Part shown: positions 37,964 through 48,205 of the stretch, one piece after another
Position numbering within the stretch: the first letter of the stretch is position 1
How the letters are laid out: each line of letters starts with the position of its first letter
Origin: Azospirillum picis
GTDB lineage: Bacteria; Pseudomonadota; Alphaproteobacteria; Azospirillales; Azospirillaceae
DNA: 64,000 nt
Reading direction: 5' to 3'
Assembly (NCBI RefSeq): GCF_017876115.1
Contig: NZ_JAGINO010000005.1
Span: 186,001-250,000, forward strand
The notes under the pieces: model-generated
Databases searched by the model: none
Told to the model about the DNA's origin: nothing
What the model saw: the letters and a program-made list of their open reading frames with translations, nothing else
Made by a program: the position numbers and the translations under genes

Positions 37964-38740
37964 ATGTCGCGTCCGCTCCCGTCCCGTCTTCTGTCGTCCA
38001 CGCTCATTGGCACCCTTCTGGCCGGCGGCCTGTTCGCCGCCGTGCCGGCGGCTGCCGACCAGTTGCGCATGGTGGCGCTCAGCTTCCCGCCGCTGATCTA
38101 CGACGACGGCGGCAAGCCGGCCGGCATCGCCTACGACATCGTGACGGAAGCGATGAAGTCCGCCGGCCACAGCGTGACGGTGGAGATCATGCCCTGGGCG
38201 CGGGCGCTGGAAACCGTGCGCAGCGGCGAGGCGGACGCGGTCTTCACCGCCTACAGGACGCCGGAGCGCGAGCAGTTCCTGAATTACTCCACCCAGGTGC
38301 TGGTGCCGCAGGTGGTGTCCCTGTTCGTGGCGAAGGACAGCCCGCTCGGCTTCGACGGCGACCTCGCCAAGCTATCGGGCCACAGGTTCGGCGTGGTCAA
38401 CCAGATCAGCTACGGCCCGATCGTCGACGAGGCGATCAAGGGCGGCGTGCTGCCGGCGGTCGAGAAGTCCAACGACAGCGACAGCAACTTGAAGAAGCTG
38501 CTGTCCGGCCGCTTCGAGGTGATGCCGAGCAACCGCTACGTCGCGCAGTATTTCCTGAAACAGGCCGGTGCGCTCGACAAGGTGAAGGAACTGACCCCGG
38601 CGGTCCAGGACATCCCCAGCTACATCGCCTTCACCAAGGCGCGCGACACCACCAGGCTGCGTGAGGACTTCGACGCCGGCGTCGCGGCGATGAAGGCGAG
38701 CGGCGCCTACCAGCAGGTGCTGGACAAATACGCGCGCTGA
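37964..38740 (+). CDS. Orphan amino-acid-type periplasmic binding protein
   Basis: A 258-residue protein with a signal peptide (about 1-28, ending VPAAAD) and an SBP_bac_3-type fold: LRMVALSFPPLIYDDGGKPAGIAYDIVTEAMKSAG, then WARALETVRSGEADAVFTAYRTPER. Such proteins bind amino acids for polar-amino-acid ABC importers or present them to chemoreceptors. No matching permease or ATPase gene is adjacent. GGAGG sits 8 nt before the ATG at 37964, so the 19-codon-longer frame was rejected. It may serve the chemoreceptor in the same operon or a distant importer. Confidence 0.9.
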   Translation: MSRPLPSRLLSSTLIGTLLAGGLFAAVPAAADQLRMVALSFPPLIYDDGGKPAGIAYDIVTEAMKSAGHSVTVEIMPWARALETVRSGEADAVFTAYRTPEREQFLNYSTQVLVPQVVSLFVAKDSPLGFDGDLAKLSGHRFGVVNQISYGPIVDEAIKGGVLPAVEKSNDSDSNLKKLLSGRFEVMPSNRYVAQYFLKQAGALDKVKELTPAVQDIPSYIAFTKARDTTRLREDFDAGVAAMKASGAYQQVLDKYAR

Positions 38741-38780
38741 CCCGCGGCGCGCCTCTCCTCCGACTGCCTCGAGAATTCCC

Positions 38781-39554
38781 ATGAGCGTGACCACTCCGTT
38801 CCCGGCACCCGTGCTGCGGACTGCCGGCGACAGCGCCTTGATCGTGGAACTGGGCGACGGCATCGCCCCCGACCTGAATGCGGCCGTCCACCGGCTGGAC
38901 CGTCGCATCGACGAAGCCAGCATCGCCGGGTTGATCGAGACGGTGCCCACATACCGCTCGATCCTGGTGCAGTTCGACCCGGCTGTCACGACGGCGGAGG
39001 TGCTGGGCGGTCGGCTGCTGGAACTGGCGGCGGGACTGGAGGAGGCCGGCACCGGGCCGCAGCTTCGTTGGATCATCCCCGTCTGCTTCGGCGGCGCGCA
39101 TGGCGAGGATCTGGACGAGGTGGCGCGCCGCTGCGGCATGCCCGCCGAGGAGGTGGTGCGCCTGCACTGCACCGTCGACTACCGGGTCTACATGCTGGGC
39201 TTCTCCCCCGGCTTCGCCTATCTCGGCGGCTTGCCGGCGGCGCTGCACCAGCCACGGCGGGAAAACCCGCGCATGGCCACTCCGGCCGGCAGCATCATGC
39301 AGGGCGGGGGGCAGGCGGCGATCTCTCCGATCGCCATGCCCAGCGGTTGGCATCTGCTGGGACGGACGCCGGCCCGCACCTTCGACCTGCGGCGGGATCC
39401 GCCCTTCCTGCTGGCACCCGGCGATCGCATCCGCTTCACCGCCATCACGGCCGCCGAGTACGACCGGCTGGAGGGAATAGCCGGCTACCTGCCGGACAGT
39501 GAAACCGTCTCCGTGGCTGCCGCCGACCCCATGGTACAGGGAGCTGCCGCATGA
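38781..39554 (+). CDS. pxpB: 5-oxoprolinase subunit PxpB
   Basis: A 257-residue protein of the KipI/AHS1 family. Diagnostic stretches are DSALIVELGDGI, YRVYMLGFSPGFAYLGGLP, NPRMATPAGSIMQGGGQAAI and PSGWHLLGRTP. With PxpC and PxpA it forms the ATP-dependent 5-oxoprolinase that opens 5-oxo-L-proline to L-glutamate. It follows the binding-protein gene by 40 nt and overlaps pxpC by four bases (ATGA), as in most bacteria. Confidence 0.95.
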   Translation: MSVTTPFPAPVLRTAGDSALIVELGDGIAPDLNAAVHRLDRRIDEASIAGLIETVPTYRSILVQFDPAVTTAEVLGGRLLELAAGLEEAGTGPQLRWIIPVCFGGAHGEDLDEVARRCGMPAEEVVRLHCTVDYRVYMLGFSPGFAYLGGLPAALHQPRRENPRMATPAGSIMQGGGQAAISPIAMPSGWHLLGRTPARTFDLRRDPPFLLAPGDRIRFTAITAAEYDRLEGIAGYLPDSETVSVAAADPMVQGAAA

Positions 39555-40573
39555 CCACCCATCTGCGTGTCGTCTCCGCCGGCCCCAGCTCGACGCTGCA
39601 GGACCGGGGGCGGATCGGCTATCAGCGCTACGGCGTCTCGGTCGCCGGCGCGGCCGATCCGCTGCTGCACGCCGCCGCCAACGTCCTGGCCGGCAACCCG
39701 CCCGCCGAGGGGGCGGTGGAGTTCACCCTGGCCGGCGACTGCATCACGGTCGAGGGGGGGACCGTGCGCATCGCCGTCGCCGCCGATGCCGAGGTGGCGG
39801 TGGATGGCGAACCGGCCCCGTCCTGGACCAGCCTGCGGCTCCGTGATGGCCAGACCCTGCGCATCGGCGCCCTGCGCAGCGGCATGCGCGGCTATTGGGC
39901 GGTGGAGGGCGGCATCGCCGCACAGCCGGTGCTCGGCAGCGTCTCCACGCACATACGCAGCCGTATGGGTGGGCTCGACGGCGGGCCGCTGAAAGCCGGC
40001 GACCGGCTGCCTCTGCGCCTCGACCAGGCTCCCGACCGCGGGGAGCATCGTCTCGACCCGTCGCTGCTGCCCCGTCGCAGCGGTACGCTGCGCGTCATGC
40101 TCGGACCGCAGCAGGACTACTTCACCGCTGCCGGGATCGAGGCGTTCCTGTCGGAGGATTATGCCGTGAGCCACGAAGCAGATCGCATGGGCTGCCGCCT
40201 CGACGGCCCGACGATCGAACATGCCCGCGGCTTCAACATCACCTCCGACGGCATTCCGCTGGGGGCGGTGCAGGTTCCGGGAACGGGCCGCCCGATCGTG
40301 CTGCTCGCCGACCGCCAGACCACCGGCGGTTATCCCAAGATCGCCTGCGTCGTCGGACCCGACCTGGCGACCCTGTCGCAGATGCGGCCCGGCGACCGGG
40401 TGCGCTTCGCCGCCGTGGGTCCTGAAGAGGCCTGGCGCATCCGGGCCGCGCAGCGCGAGGCCTTCGACGCCCTTCCCGGCCTCCTGCAATCGGCCGGTGC
40501 CTTCGCCTTGTACGACAGCGCCCGCCTGCTCGGCTTCAACCTGATCGGCGGCGCCGTCACCGGATGGGACTGA
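39551..40573 (+). CDS. pxpC: 5-oxoprolinase subunit PxpC
   Basis: A 340-residue protein of the KipA/AHS2 family: [36 protein letters not shown] near the start, [36 protein letters not shown] near the end. It is the second fixed partner of the PxpB-PxpC core of 5-oxoprolinase. A 55-nt gap then leads to a chemoreceptor gene rather than directly to pxpA, which is unusual. Confidence 0.95.
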   Translation: MTTHLRVVSAGPSSTLQDRGRIGYQRYGVSVAGAADPLLHAAANVLAGNPPAEGAVEFTLAGDCITVEGGTVRIAVAADAEVAVDGEPAPSWTSLRLRDGQTLRIGALRSGMRGYWAVEGGIAAQPVLGSVSTHIRSRMGGLDGGPLKAGDRLPLRLDQAPDRGEHRLDPSLLPRRSGTLRVMLGPQQDYFTAAGIEAFLSEDYAVSHEADRMGCRLDGPTIEHARGFNITSDGIPLGAVQVPGTGRPIVLLADRQTTGGYPKIACVVGPDLATLSQMRPGDRVRFAAVGPEEAWRIRAAQREAFDALPGLLQSAGAFALYDSARLLGFNLIGGAVTGWD

Positions 40574-40628
40574 GGCCTTGCCGCCTGCTCCCTCGCCCAA
40601 CCTCCCCAATCGCCATGGAGTGGACCTG

Positions 40629-42203
40629 ATGCTGCAGCGTGTGGGCCGTACCCTAGCCATGCGTGTCATCGTGCCGATCGCGGTGATGGTGACCGTCATC
40701 AGTGCAACCGGCATTGCCGCCGTGGTCACCATGAACCGCGAGGATGCCCGCACCGCCTTGGAGGACCGTGCCGCCGTGACCGTCCTGGTGATTGCCGGCG
40801 GGTTGGCCGAACCGCTGTGGAACGTCGATCAGGATTCCGCGGCGGCCCAGCTCGCCGCCCTGGCCAATGATCCCGATTACGTCGGCAGCCGCGTGCTCGA
40901 TCCCAAGGGTGAGGTCTTCGCCCGGAGCGGCGACGTGTCGGCGGCCGATCCGGCGGTGCTGGTCCGCCGTACCGATATCCAGCGCAAGGCGGATGGCCGC
41001 CTCGACCGGCTGGGGACGGTTGAAATCCACCTGTCCCCCCGCCGTGCCGAGCGTCAGGCGGCGGAACGCGCCTGGCTGCTGGCCGGCGGCGGATTGGCGG
41101 CGCTTGTGGCCTTGTGCGGCGTGCTGTTCCTGATGGTCCGTGGCGCCACGCGTCCGATCGTCCGCCTGACTGCGGTGATGACGCGGCTGGCGGCCGGTGA
41201 CGGCACCGCCGAGGTCCCGTCCCGCGATCGCAGCGACGAGATCGGGCGCATGGCCGCCGCCGTCCAGGTCTTCAAGGAGCAGGGGGCAGCCAACCAGCGG
41301 CTGGAGGCCGAGCAGGTCGAACTGCGCCGGCGGGCCGAGGCAGAGCGCCATGCCGCCATTGCCGCCGTCGCCGATGATTTCGAACGGCGCGTCGGCACCA
41401 CCCTGTCCGAGGTCCTGCGAACCACGGATGGGATGGGCGACGCCACCCGCAGCCTGGCCGGCGTCGCGGAACAAAACGGACAGCTCAGTCGCCAAGCCGC
41501 CGGCAACGCCGCGGCCGTCAATGCGTCGGTCGACGGCATGGCGGCCGCCGTCGACGAGCTGGTGGCCTCGATCCGCGAGATTTCGGTCCAGGCGCAGCAT
41601 TCCCAATCGATCGCCGACGAGGCGTCCCGCCGGGCCTCGCGTGCCACGGATCAGGTGGCCGGACTGGTGCAGGCATCCGACCGGGTATCGGCGGTGGTCA
41701 CGCTGATCAACGCCATCGCCAAGCAGACCAACCTGCTGGCGCTGAACGCCACCATCGAGGCGGCCCGTGCCGGCGAGGCCGGCAAGGGCTTCGCCGTCGT
41801 GGCCGGCGAGGTGAAGGCGCTGGCCACCCAGACCGCCAAGGCGACCGAGGACATCGAGACGCAGATCCGCGCCATCCAGGACTCCACCGGCTCCGCCGCC
41901 GACGAAATCGTCGAGATCGCCCGCGTCGTACACGGCCTCAGCCAGATCAGCGCCTCCATCGCGGCGTCGGTGGAGGAGCAGAACGCCGCCACGACGGAGA
42001 TCGGCCGCGGCGTCAGTGAGGCGGCCCAGGGCGTGCGTGCCCTGCTGAGCGACGTGACCGCGACATCGGAGACTGCGGGACAGACCGGGGCGGCATCGGT
42101 GCAGCTCGAAGGGGCGGCCGGCGCGCTGACCGGGCAAATGGACAGGATGCGCGGCGAGGTTGCCGGCTTCATCCGCTCTCTGCGAAAGTCCGACGCTGCC
42201 TGA
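40629..42203 (+). CDS. Methyl-accepting chemotaxis protein inside the 5-oxoprolinase operon
   Basis: A 524-residue chemoreceptor. TM1 is at about 11-33, a roughly 115-residue periplasmic sensor follows with the [24 protein letters not shown] pattern of small Cache/CHASE-like modules, TM2 is at about 150-172, then HAMP ([18 protein letters not shown]). The signalling hairpin has the conserved tip [33 protein letters not shown]. It lies between pxpC and pxpA on the same strand with short gaps, so it is likely coexpressed. Sensing of 5-oxoproline or a related amino acid, directly or via the upstream binding protein, is a reasonable inference. The start 17 codons upstream was rejected. Confidence 0.9.
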   Translation: MLQRVGRTLAMRVIVPIAVMVTVISATGIAAVVTMNREDARTALEDRAAVTVLVIAGGLAEPLWNVDQDSAAAQLAALANDPDYVGSRVLDPKGEVFARSGDVSAADPAVLVRRTDIQRKADGRLDRLGTVEIHLSPRRAERQAAERAWLLAGGGLAALVALCGVLFLMVRGATRPIVRLTAVMTRLAAGDGTAEVPSRDRSDEIGRMAAAVQVFKEQGAANQRLEAEQVELRRRAEAERHAAIAAVADDFERRVGTTLSEVLRTTDGMGDATRSLAGVAEQNGQLSRQAAGNAAAVNASVDGMAAAVDELVASIREISVQAQHSQSIADEASRRASRATDQVAGLVQASDRVSAVVTLINAIAKQTNLLALNATIEAARAGEAGKGFAVVAGEVKALATQTAKATEDIETQIRAIQDSTGSAADEIVEIARVVHGLSQISASIAASVEEQNAATTEIGRGVSEAAQGVRALLSDVTATSETAGQTGAASVQLEGAAGALTGQMDRMRGEVAGFIRSLRKSDAA

Positions 42204-42270
42204 GCCGGACGCCGGCTTGCGGGATTGCCTGTGCACACAGGGCCGGCCCGACCAAACAAGGGGGGATGCC

Positions 42271-43032
42271 ATGCCGACCATTGATCTGAACTGCGACATG
42301 GGGGAGGGGTACGGCGCCTGGGCGATGGGCGACGACCGGGCGATGCTGGACATCGTCACCTCCGCCAACATCGCCTGCGGTTTTCACGCCGGCGATCCCA
42401 CCATCATGGCGGACACCGCCGCGCTGGCGGGAGAGAAGGGGGTGCGCATCGGCGCCCATCCGGGGTTCGAGGACAGGTCCGGCTTCGGTCGCCGGATCAT
42501 CCGCGGGATGTCCGCCACGGAGGCGGAGCGGCTGGTCGCCTACCAGATCGGTGCGCTCCAGGCTTGTGCCGCCCTGTCGGGGCAGCGGGTGACCCACGTG
42601 AAGCCGCACGGTGCCCTCTACAACATGGCGGCGGTGGAGCCGGAATTGGCCGGCGCCATCGCCCGCGCGGTCAGGGCAGTGGACCCGTCGCTGCTGCTCG
42701 TCGTGCCGCCGCTGAGCGCCATGGACCGCGCCGGCGATGCCGCCGGCCTGCGGGTGGTGCGTGAAGCCTTCGCCGACCGGACCTACGAGGACGACGGCAC
42801 CCTCACTCCGCGCAGCCTCGCCGGGTCGGTCATCCATGATCCCGGGATCGCGGCGGCACGGGTGGTGCGGATGGTTCTGGACGGTGCGGTCGAGAGCCGG
42901 CACGGCACCCGATTGCCGATCGTCGCCGACACCGTCTGCGTCCATGGCGACACGCCGTCCGCCGTCGCGATGGCTGCCGCCGTCCGTACGGCGCTGGAGG
43001 CGGCGGGGATCATGGTGCGGGCGCCGGTATGA
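42271..43032 (+). CDS. pxpA: 5-oxoprolinase subunit PxpA
   Basis: A 253-residue protein of the LamB/YcsF family: [49 protein letters not shown] and VKPHGALYN are all diagnostic. It supplies the third part of 5-oxoprolinase. It begins 67 nt after the chemoreceptor gene behind a GGGGGGA ribosome-binding site and ends the operon; a strong hairpin terminator follows 145 nt later. Confidence 0.96.
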   Translation: MPTIDLNCDMGEGYGAWAMGDDRAMLDIVTSANIACGFHAGDPTIMADTAALAGEKGVRIGAHPGFEDRSGFGRRIIRGMSATEAERLVAYQIGALQACAALSGQRVTHVKPHGALYNMAAVEPELAGAIARAVRAVDPSLLLVVPPLSAMDRAGDAAGLRVVREAFADRTYEDDGTLTPRSLAGSVIHDPGIAAARVVRMVLDGAVESRHGTRLPIVADTVCVHGDTPSAVAMAAAVRTALEAAGIMVRAPV

Positions 43033-43177
43033 CGCCGGAGTGAAGCCACCGTCGCCGGTTCGGTAGCGGAGCCCCGCACCCGTTCGTCATCTCTCCCGTC
43101 GGGCGCGGGAGGAACAGGTCGCCAGCAACCGACGCCCGATACACGCCGTCCACCCTGAACCTCGGTCAACGATCCAG

Positions 43178-43217
43178 AACGCGGATTCGCGCACATCGCG
43201 AATCCGCGTTTGTTTTT
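43178..43217 (+). terminator. Rho-independent terminator of the 5-oxoprolinase operon
   Basis: A perfect 14-bp stem (AACGCGGATTCGCG, 5-nt loop, complementary arm 43197-43210) is followed by TGTTTTT. It is the clearest intrinsic terminator in the window. Confidence 0.9.
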
Positions 43218-43353
43218 GCACCGCAATAGGCAAGAACTCGGTCACATTTTTGTCTGAAAATTCGACGAAGCTGCGCCAAAGGAGAAAGGATAAAAGGGGA
43301 GACCTCGCCCGAATGGACAGTCGAACCTCGGCCAAACAGCACAGGTCCTCCCG

Positions 43354-44118
43354 ATGAAACGACCGATCTTTCTGCCTATTCTGGCGGCACTGACGATCTT
43401 TTCAGCCGGGTCGGTTTCAGCGGACATTCTCTACAAGAAGGATAGCATTTCTGATCAGAAGCGCTTCTTTCAGGTCGATGTTTCCTGGGGGGAATTGGAA
43501 ATCGGCCAGACCGACGGTGCGCGCAGCCGGCTGGTGGCAGCCGGGGCATTGCCGCTGACGGCGGCACCGGGAACCGGCACGGCCAAGCTGACCTATTACA
43601 CGCCGCCGGTGCGTGGCTTCGAACTCGGCGCCAGCTATACGCCGCTGCCGCGCGGCGCCGCGGAACTCCCCGATCCGCGGGAGGCGCTGCATCTCGTCGA
43701 GGCGGCGATCCGGAAGACCGTCACCGTCGGCGGCGTCAATGCGCGGCTGACCGCCGGGACCAGCCGGGCGCGGGTGCGCGGCGACAGCTACCGCCTGCCG
43801 CGCCAGTCCTGGATCGTCGGGACGCAGTTCACCTGGCAGAGCGTGACCTTCGACGGCGACCTGCGCCAGCAGGAGGACTCCGGCGGCGTGGCAATGCGCA
43901 GCCTCAATGCGGCGCTGGCTTACGGCCACGGCAACATGAAGCTGTCCCTGCGGGTGCGGCATTCCGAGGCGGAAGGGGCGGACACCACGGACCGCTATCT
44001 TGCGGACCTGTCCTACCAGCTCACGCCGCGCTGGCAGCTCATGGCCGACACGGCGGTCGACAGCGGCGGCGAGTCATCGGGCACGGTCGTGAAGGTGGGG
44101 GCGCGCCTGGTGTTCTGA
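43354..44118 (+). CDS. Porin-like outer-membrane beta-barrel protein, uncharacterised
   Basis: A 254-residue exported protein with a signal peptide at 1-23 (ending VSADI). The mature part alternates hydrophobic and polar residues in strand-like blocks (AKLTYYTPPVRGFELGASYTPLP, FTWQSVTFDGDLRQQ, LSLRVRHSEAE, WQLMADTAVDSG) and ends in a terminal phenylalanine, as expected for a barrel assembled by the Bam machinery. It fits short Gram-negative porins, though loops 3 and 4 are reduced. Upstream AT-rich sequence (43210-43340) probably contains its promoter. Confidence 0.8.
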   Translation: MKRPIFLPILAALTIFSAGSVSADILYKKDSISDQKRFFQVDVSWGELEIGQTDGARSRLVAAGALPLTAAPGTGTAKLTYYTPPVRGFELGASYTPLPRGAAELPDPREALHLVEAAIRKTVTVGGVNARLTAGTSRARVRGDSYRLPRQSWIVGTQFTWQSVTFDGDLRQQEDSGGVAMRSLNAALAYGHGNMKLSLRVRHSEAEGADTTDRYLADLSYQLTPRWQLMADTAVDSGGESSGTVVKVGARLVF

Positions 44119-44177
44119 GGCCGGGATGGGGGGGCGGGAGACACCGCGGCCTCCCTTGCCCCTCCTCATGCGCGGCC

Positions 44178-45869
44178 TCAGGCCGCGCGGATGCCAGAGA
44201 GGAAGCGCTCCACCTCGGTCTTCATCATTTCCGACTGGCGGGACAGTTCGCCCGCCGCGCCCAACACCTGGGAGGCTGCCGAGCCGGTCTGGGTGGCGCC
44301 GCGGCTGACGTCGGTGATGTTGAGGGTGACCATCTCCGTGCCGCGGGCGGCCTCCTGCACGTTGCGAGCGATCTCGCCGGTGGCGGCCCCCTGCTCCTCG
44401 ATCGCCGAGGCGATGGTGGTGGCGATCTCGTTGATGCTGCCGATGGTGGCGCCGATCCCGGTGATCGCCGACGCGGCCTCGCCGGTTGCCTGCTGCATCG
44501 CAGAGATCTGGCCGGCGATCTCGTCCGTGGCCTTGGCGGTCTGGTTGGCGAGGTTCTTCACCTCGCTCGCAACCACGGCGAACCCCTTGCCGGCCTCCCC
44601 GGCGCGGGCCGCCTCGATGGTGGCGTTGAGCGCCAGCAGGTTGGTCTGGCTGGCGATGTCGGTGATGAGCTGCACCACCTCGCCGATGCGTTGGGCCGCC
44701 TCGACCAACCCCTGGACGCGGCCGTTGGTCGCCTCCGCTTGGTTCACCGCCTGCCCGGCGATCGCCGTGGAACGAGCCACCTGAGCGCTGATCTCGCGGA
44801 TCGAGGCCGACAGCTCGTCGGTCGCCGCGGCAACCGTCTGGACGTTGACCGATGCCTGTTCGGCGGCGGCGGCGGTGCTGGCCGCTTGGCTGTTGGTCTG
44901 TTCGGCGGTCAGCGTCATGCTTTGCGCGGTGGCGTCCAGCTCGGTCGCGGCGGCGCTGACGGTGCGCAGGATGCCGGACATGCCGTTGTCGAAGCCCTCG
45001 ATCAGGCGCTCTACCGCGGCAGCCCGCTGCTCCTTGGCCTGGCGTTCGGCCTCCTCCGCGGCTGCCATGCGTTCACGGTCGATGGCGTTGCTCTTGAAGA
45101 TCTCCATGGCACGGGCCATGCCGCCGATCTCGTCGCCACGCTCGCTGCCGACCACCGCGACGCCGAGGTCGCCATGGGCGAGGCGCGTCATGGTTCCGGT
45201 GATTTCCGAGATGGGACGGGCGATGCCGACACGGGAGATCACGATGCTGCCGGCCAGTGCCGCACCGATGCCGCCGACGCCGATGACCAGCATCAGCGTC
45301 AGCATGCGCGTGCTGTAGGCGTCCAACTCGTCGTTGGCACGCTGGATGCCCAGGTAGTTCTGCTGCGACCGCCGCTCCAGCTCCTCGCCGAGAGCCTTGC
45401 GGTTGGCGCGGGTGGCATTGGTGTTCCCGTATTTGTTCGCCTCGTCCGGTCCAGCCTCGGCGCCGAGGCGCGCCGTCTCGTTGCGAAGCTGGACGAACTC
45501 GCCGACGGCCTTCTCCAGCGCCGCAAAATCGGCCTTGCGGTCGGGCGGCAGCAGGGTCTTCCACTCGGCCATCCGGCTTCCCATCTGTGCGGTCGACTCG
45601 GTGATGGCCTTGGCGAAGCTCTCGATTTCGGCTTTCGATTGGGCGGCATAGAGGCCGCGGCTGTCCATGACCACCTTGTAGATCAGGCCATTCATCTGCT
45701 CGCCGAGCAGTGCCCGCTTGGACTGGCCCTGGATGTCGTCGACACGCTCGTTGTAGGTCCCCATTGCGACAACACCGAGAGTGCCCAGAAGGGCAGCCGT
45801 CAATGCCATCCACACGACCACGGCGCCGATTTTCATGCTGATGCTGAAGCGTGCGAGGAACCTGCTCAT
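44178..45869 (-). CDS. Methyl-accepting chemotaxis protein, four-helix-bundle sensor type
   Basis: A 563-residue chemoreceptor: TM1 about 15-37, an extended helical periplasmic domain at about 38-188, TM2 about 190-212, HAMP with [20 protein letters not shown], and the signalling tip [33 protein letters not shown]. Its signalling domain is closely similar to the one encoded at 40629, but the sensor is helical and larger. It acts in the inner membrane with CheA/CheW. The ligand is unknown. Confidence 0.93.
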   Translation of the reverse strand: MSRFLARFSISMKIGAVVVWMALTAALLGTLGVVAMGTYNERVDDIQGQSKRALLGEQMNGLIYKVVMDSRGLYAAQSKAEIESFAKAITESTAQMGSRMAEWKTLLPPDRKADFAALEKAVGEFVQLRNETARLGAEAGPDEANKYGNTNATRANRKALGEELERRSQQNYLGIQRANDELDAYSTRMLTLMLVIGVGGIGAALAGSIVISRVGIARPISEITGTMTRLAHGDLGVAVVGSERGDEIGGMARAMEIFKSNAIDRERMAAAEEAERQAKEQRAAAVERLIEGFDNGMSGILRTVSAAATELDATAQSMTLTAEQTNSQAASTAAAAEQASVNVQTVAAATDELSASIREISAQVARSTAIAGQAVNQAEATNGRVQGLVEAAQRIGEVVQLITDIASQTNLLALNATIEAARAGEAGKGFAVVASEVKNLANQTAKATDEIAGQISAMQQATGEAASAITGIGATIGSINEIATTIASAIEEQGAATGEIARNVQEAARGTEMVTLNITDVSRGATQTGSAASQVLGAAGELSRQSEMMKTEVERFLSGIRAA

Positions 45870-46403
45870 GCCCTGCCCCCAATCCCTAACATATGCCGTA
45901 TGGCGGGTAGCATACCACCGTATGAGTTTCGAGAAGGTTACGGGTTGCGTCTAATTGAAACGATTGGTTATCAAGTCACACAATAGTCGCATGTCCAACG
46001 ACCTGTTGGAATAATGCTCCTTTCCCGCAGCCATCATTTCGCCCGGCCGTGATCGATGGCGGGAAGTGCTGCGGCAGGAAGGACTGGCAATACGACTTTG
46101 GTCCCCATGGTGAAGCAATGGTTTCGACCCTTAACGAAATCCCGGCAGCTTGCCGCATCTGGGAAACTGCATGGTTCTTCAGAGCCGCATAGGCTTGATG
46201 ACTGACGGGGCTATGCACGGAAGACCGGAGGCCGCCGGTCGCGACTGCTGTCGACGGGGTGCCAGGGCCCTCGGCACCATGATCCGCGACTGGCCCGGAT
46301 AGCCGGCGACTGGGTGGAAGCGCCCCTGACGCCCTTGGCGAGGCTGGCCGTTTCCGCCGGAGCCATGATAGATCTTGCGGCTCTCCTATCGCGAGGGTCC
46401 CCC
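45870..46403. other. 534-nt divergent gap
   Basis: The first 140 bases next to the chemoreceptor gene are clearly AT-rich with repeated GTATG/CATAC words (45890-45930), a probable minus-strand promoter. The rest (46020-46400) has ordinary GC and holds no convincing gene. A frame open through it on the minus strand overlaps the DUF1993 gene and is treated as a shadow. Confidence 0.55.
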
Positions 46404-46967
46404 ATGTCCCTGACCGACCTGCTCCTGCCCACTTACCGCAACATGCTGCGGACGCTTGCCGGGCTGCTGGCCAAGATGGAGCGGCAGATGCCCGATCGGG
46501 CCGAAAGCCTGCTGTCCGCGCGTCTGGCGCCCGATATGTACCCACTTGCCGCCCAGGTCCGCTTCGCCGCCTACCAGGCCCAGGAGGCGACCTTCCGCCT
46601 GCGCGGGGAGGCTGTTCCCGCATATCTCGATGCCGTGCTCGCCGAAGCGCGCAACGCGGGCGACAACCCCGGATCCTTCGGGGATGCGCAGGTGCGGGTC
46701 AGCGAAGCCCTGTCGTATCTTGATGGCCTCGCCGACGACGCCCTGGACGCCGGTGCGGCTCTGCCGATCGCGATCGAGCTTCCGGGCGGACTGACCTTCG
46801 ACATGACCGGGGAGCAGTTCGCCCGTGACTGGGCGTTGCCGCAGTTCTATTTCCACACCGTCGCAGCCTATTCGATCTTGCGGAACCAGGGAGTCGAGGT
46901 CGGCAAGGCTGACTACGTGCCGCACATGTTCGCCTATATCCGGCCCGGGCCGGTGCCCGCGGCATAG
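46404..46967 (+). CDS. DUF1993 family protein (DinB-like fold)
   Basis: A 187-residue protein matching DUF1993: SLTDLLLPTYRNMLRTLAGLLAKME, DMYPLAAQVRFAAYQAQE, and the C-terminal WALPQFYFHTVAAYSILRNQGVEVGKADYV. The fold is a four-helix bundle related to DinB/YfiT metal-dependent proteins; HTVAAYSILR contains the conserved late histidine. Function is unknown. The ATG at 46404 opens the conserved first helix; an upstream frame adds 30 residues without family character. Confidence 0.88.
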   Translation: MSLTDLLLPTYRNMLRTLAGLLAKMERQMPDRAESLLSARLAPDMYPLAAQVRFAAYQAQEATFRLRGEAVPAYLDAVLAEARNAGDNPGSFGDAQVRVSEALSYLDGLADDALDAGAALPIAIELPGGLTFDMTGEQFARDWALPQFYFHTVAAYSILRNQGVEVGKADYVPHMFAYIRPGPVPAA

Positions 46968-47035
46968 TCGACCGGCAGGGTTCGCCCCGCTCGCGCGTTC
47001 GGCGCCCCGCGCGACCTGCGGCAGCCGAAGTCATA

Positions 47036-48187
47036 TCACCCGATCCCGGCGCCTTTGCGATGGAGAGGCTCCGGATCGGCGAGCACCGCGGCGAGCCGGT
47101 CGGCGGCCCGGTCCACCTCCTCCGCCGTCGTTCCGTGGCCCAGGCCGAAGCGCAGGCTGCCATGGGCATCGCCGGCAGTCAGCCCGATGGCCAGGAGGAC
47201 GTGCGACGGCTCGCCGCTGCCGCTGTGGCAGGCCGAACCGGTGGCGACGGCGATGTCCGGCAGGTCGAGAAGGCGGTCGGCGGCATCGACGCCCGGCAGC
47301 GTGATATGCAGGCAGCCGGCCAGGCCGTCCTCAGCACCGTTGCGCCGGATGCCCGGCAGCCGGTCCCGCAGGGCCAGCCACAGCCGTTCCCTCAGGGTCC
47401 TGAGGCGAAGGGCCTGCTCGTCGCGCCGCTCGCGCGCCAGGCGGCAGGCGGCCCCGAGCCCGACGCAGAGCGGCGTCGGCAGGGTGCCGGGCCGCCGGCC
47501 GCGCTGTTGTCCGCCCCCGGGGGCGGCCGGAACGGGACGCAGAGGCGCACGAGCGACCAGCGCCCCGATCCCCATCGGTCCGTACATCTTGTGGCCCGAC
47601 AGGCTCAAGCCCTGCAACCCCAGCGCCGTCATGTCCACCGGCACCGTCGTCACCGCCTGCACGGCGTCGCTGTGCATCACCGCGCCATGCCGGGCCGCGA
47701 CGTCGGCGAGCGCCGCCAGCGGCTGGAGGGTGCCGATCTCGTTGTTGGCCGCCATGACCGAAACCAGCGCCGGCTCACCGCCGCAGCCGGACAGGGCGTC
47801 GTCCAGGTCGTCCGGGGTCACGCAGCCGGCGCCATCCACCGGCAGCATTTCGACCGGATGGCCGCGCCGCCGCAATTCCGGCAGGCAGGCGAGCAGGCTG
47901 GGATGCTCCACCGCGGAGACGACGCAGCGTCCGCCGGGCGGCAGGCCGCCCAGCAGGGCCAGCATGTTCGCCTCGGTAGCGCCCGAGGTGAAGACCACGT
48001 CGCCCGGCTGCGCCCCGACCAGTGCTGCGACCTGCTGCCGGGCCTCCTCGATGGCGTCGGCGGCGCGCCAGCCGGCAGCGTGGGCGGCATGGGGGTTGCC
48101 GACGGAGCCCGGACGCATCCAGGGCAGCATGGCATCGAGCACCAGCGGATCGAGCGGCGTCGAAGCGAGATGGTCGAGATAGATCAT
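47036..48187 (-). CDS. Cysteine desulfurase (NifS/IscS family)
   Basis: A 383-residue PLP enzyme: IYLDHLASTPLDP at the start, SGATEANMLAL, HSDAVQAVTTVPVD, the PLP lysine in SGHKMYGPMGIGALV, and the persulfide cysteine in ATGSACHSGSGEPSHVL. It takes sulfur from cysteine for cluster or thio-cofactor assembly. No isc, suf or nif scaffold gene is next to it, so the customer cannot be named. The PQQ-type dehydrogenase gene lies 18 nt upstream on the same strand. Confidence 0.92.
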   Translation of the reverse strand: MIYLDHLASTPLDPLVLDAMLPWMRPGSVGNPHAAHAAGWRAADAIEEARQQVAALVGAQPGDVVFTSGATEANMLALLGGLPPGGRCVVSAVEHPSLLACLPELRRRGHPVEMLPVDGAGCVTPDDLDDALSGCGGEPALVSVMAANNEIGTLQPLAALADVAARHGAVMHSDAVQAVTTVPVDMTALGLQGLSLSGHKMYGPMGIGALVARAPLRPVPAAPGGGQQRGRRPGTLPTPLCVGLGAACRLARERRDEQALRLRTLRERLWLALRDRLPGIRRNGAEDGLAGCLHITLPGVDAADRLLDLPDIAVATGSACHSGSGEPSHVLLAIGLTAGDAHGSLRFGLGHGTTAEEVDRAADRLAAVLADPEPLHRKGAGIG

Positions 48188-48205
48188 CCCGCCAGTATCG
48201 CGCGA

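Noticed and set aside
45976..46623. Minus-strand open frame in the gap before the DUF1993 gene
   Set aside because: It overlaps the DUF1993 gene and has an Arg/Pro/Gly-rich composition with no domain.
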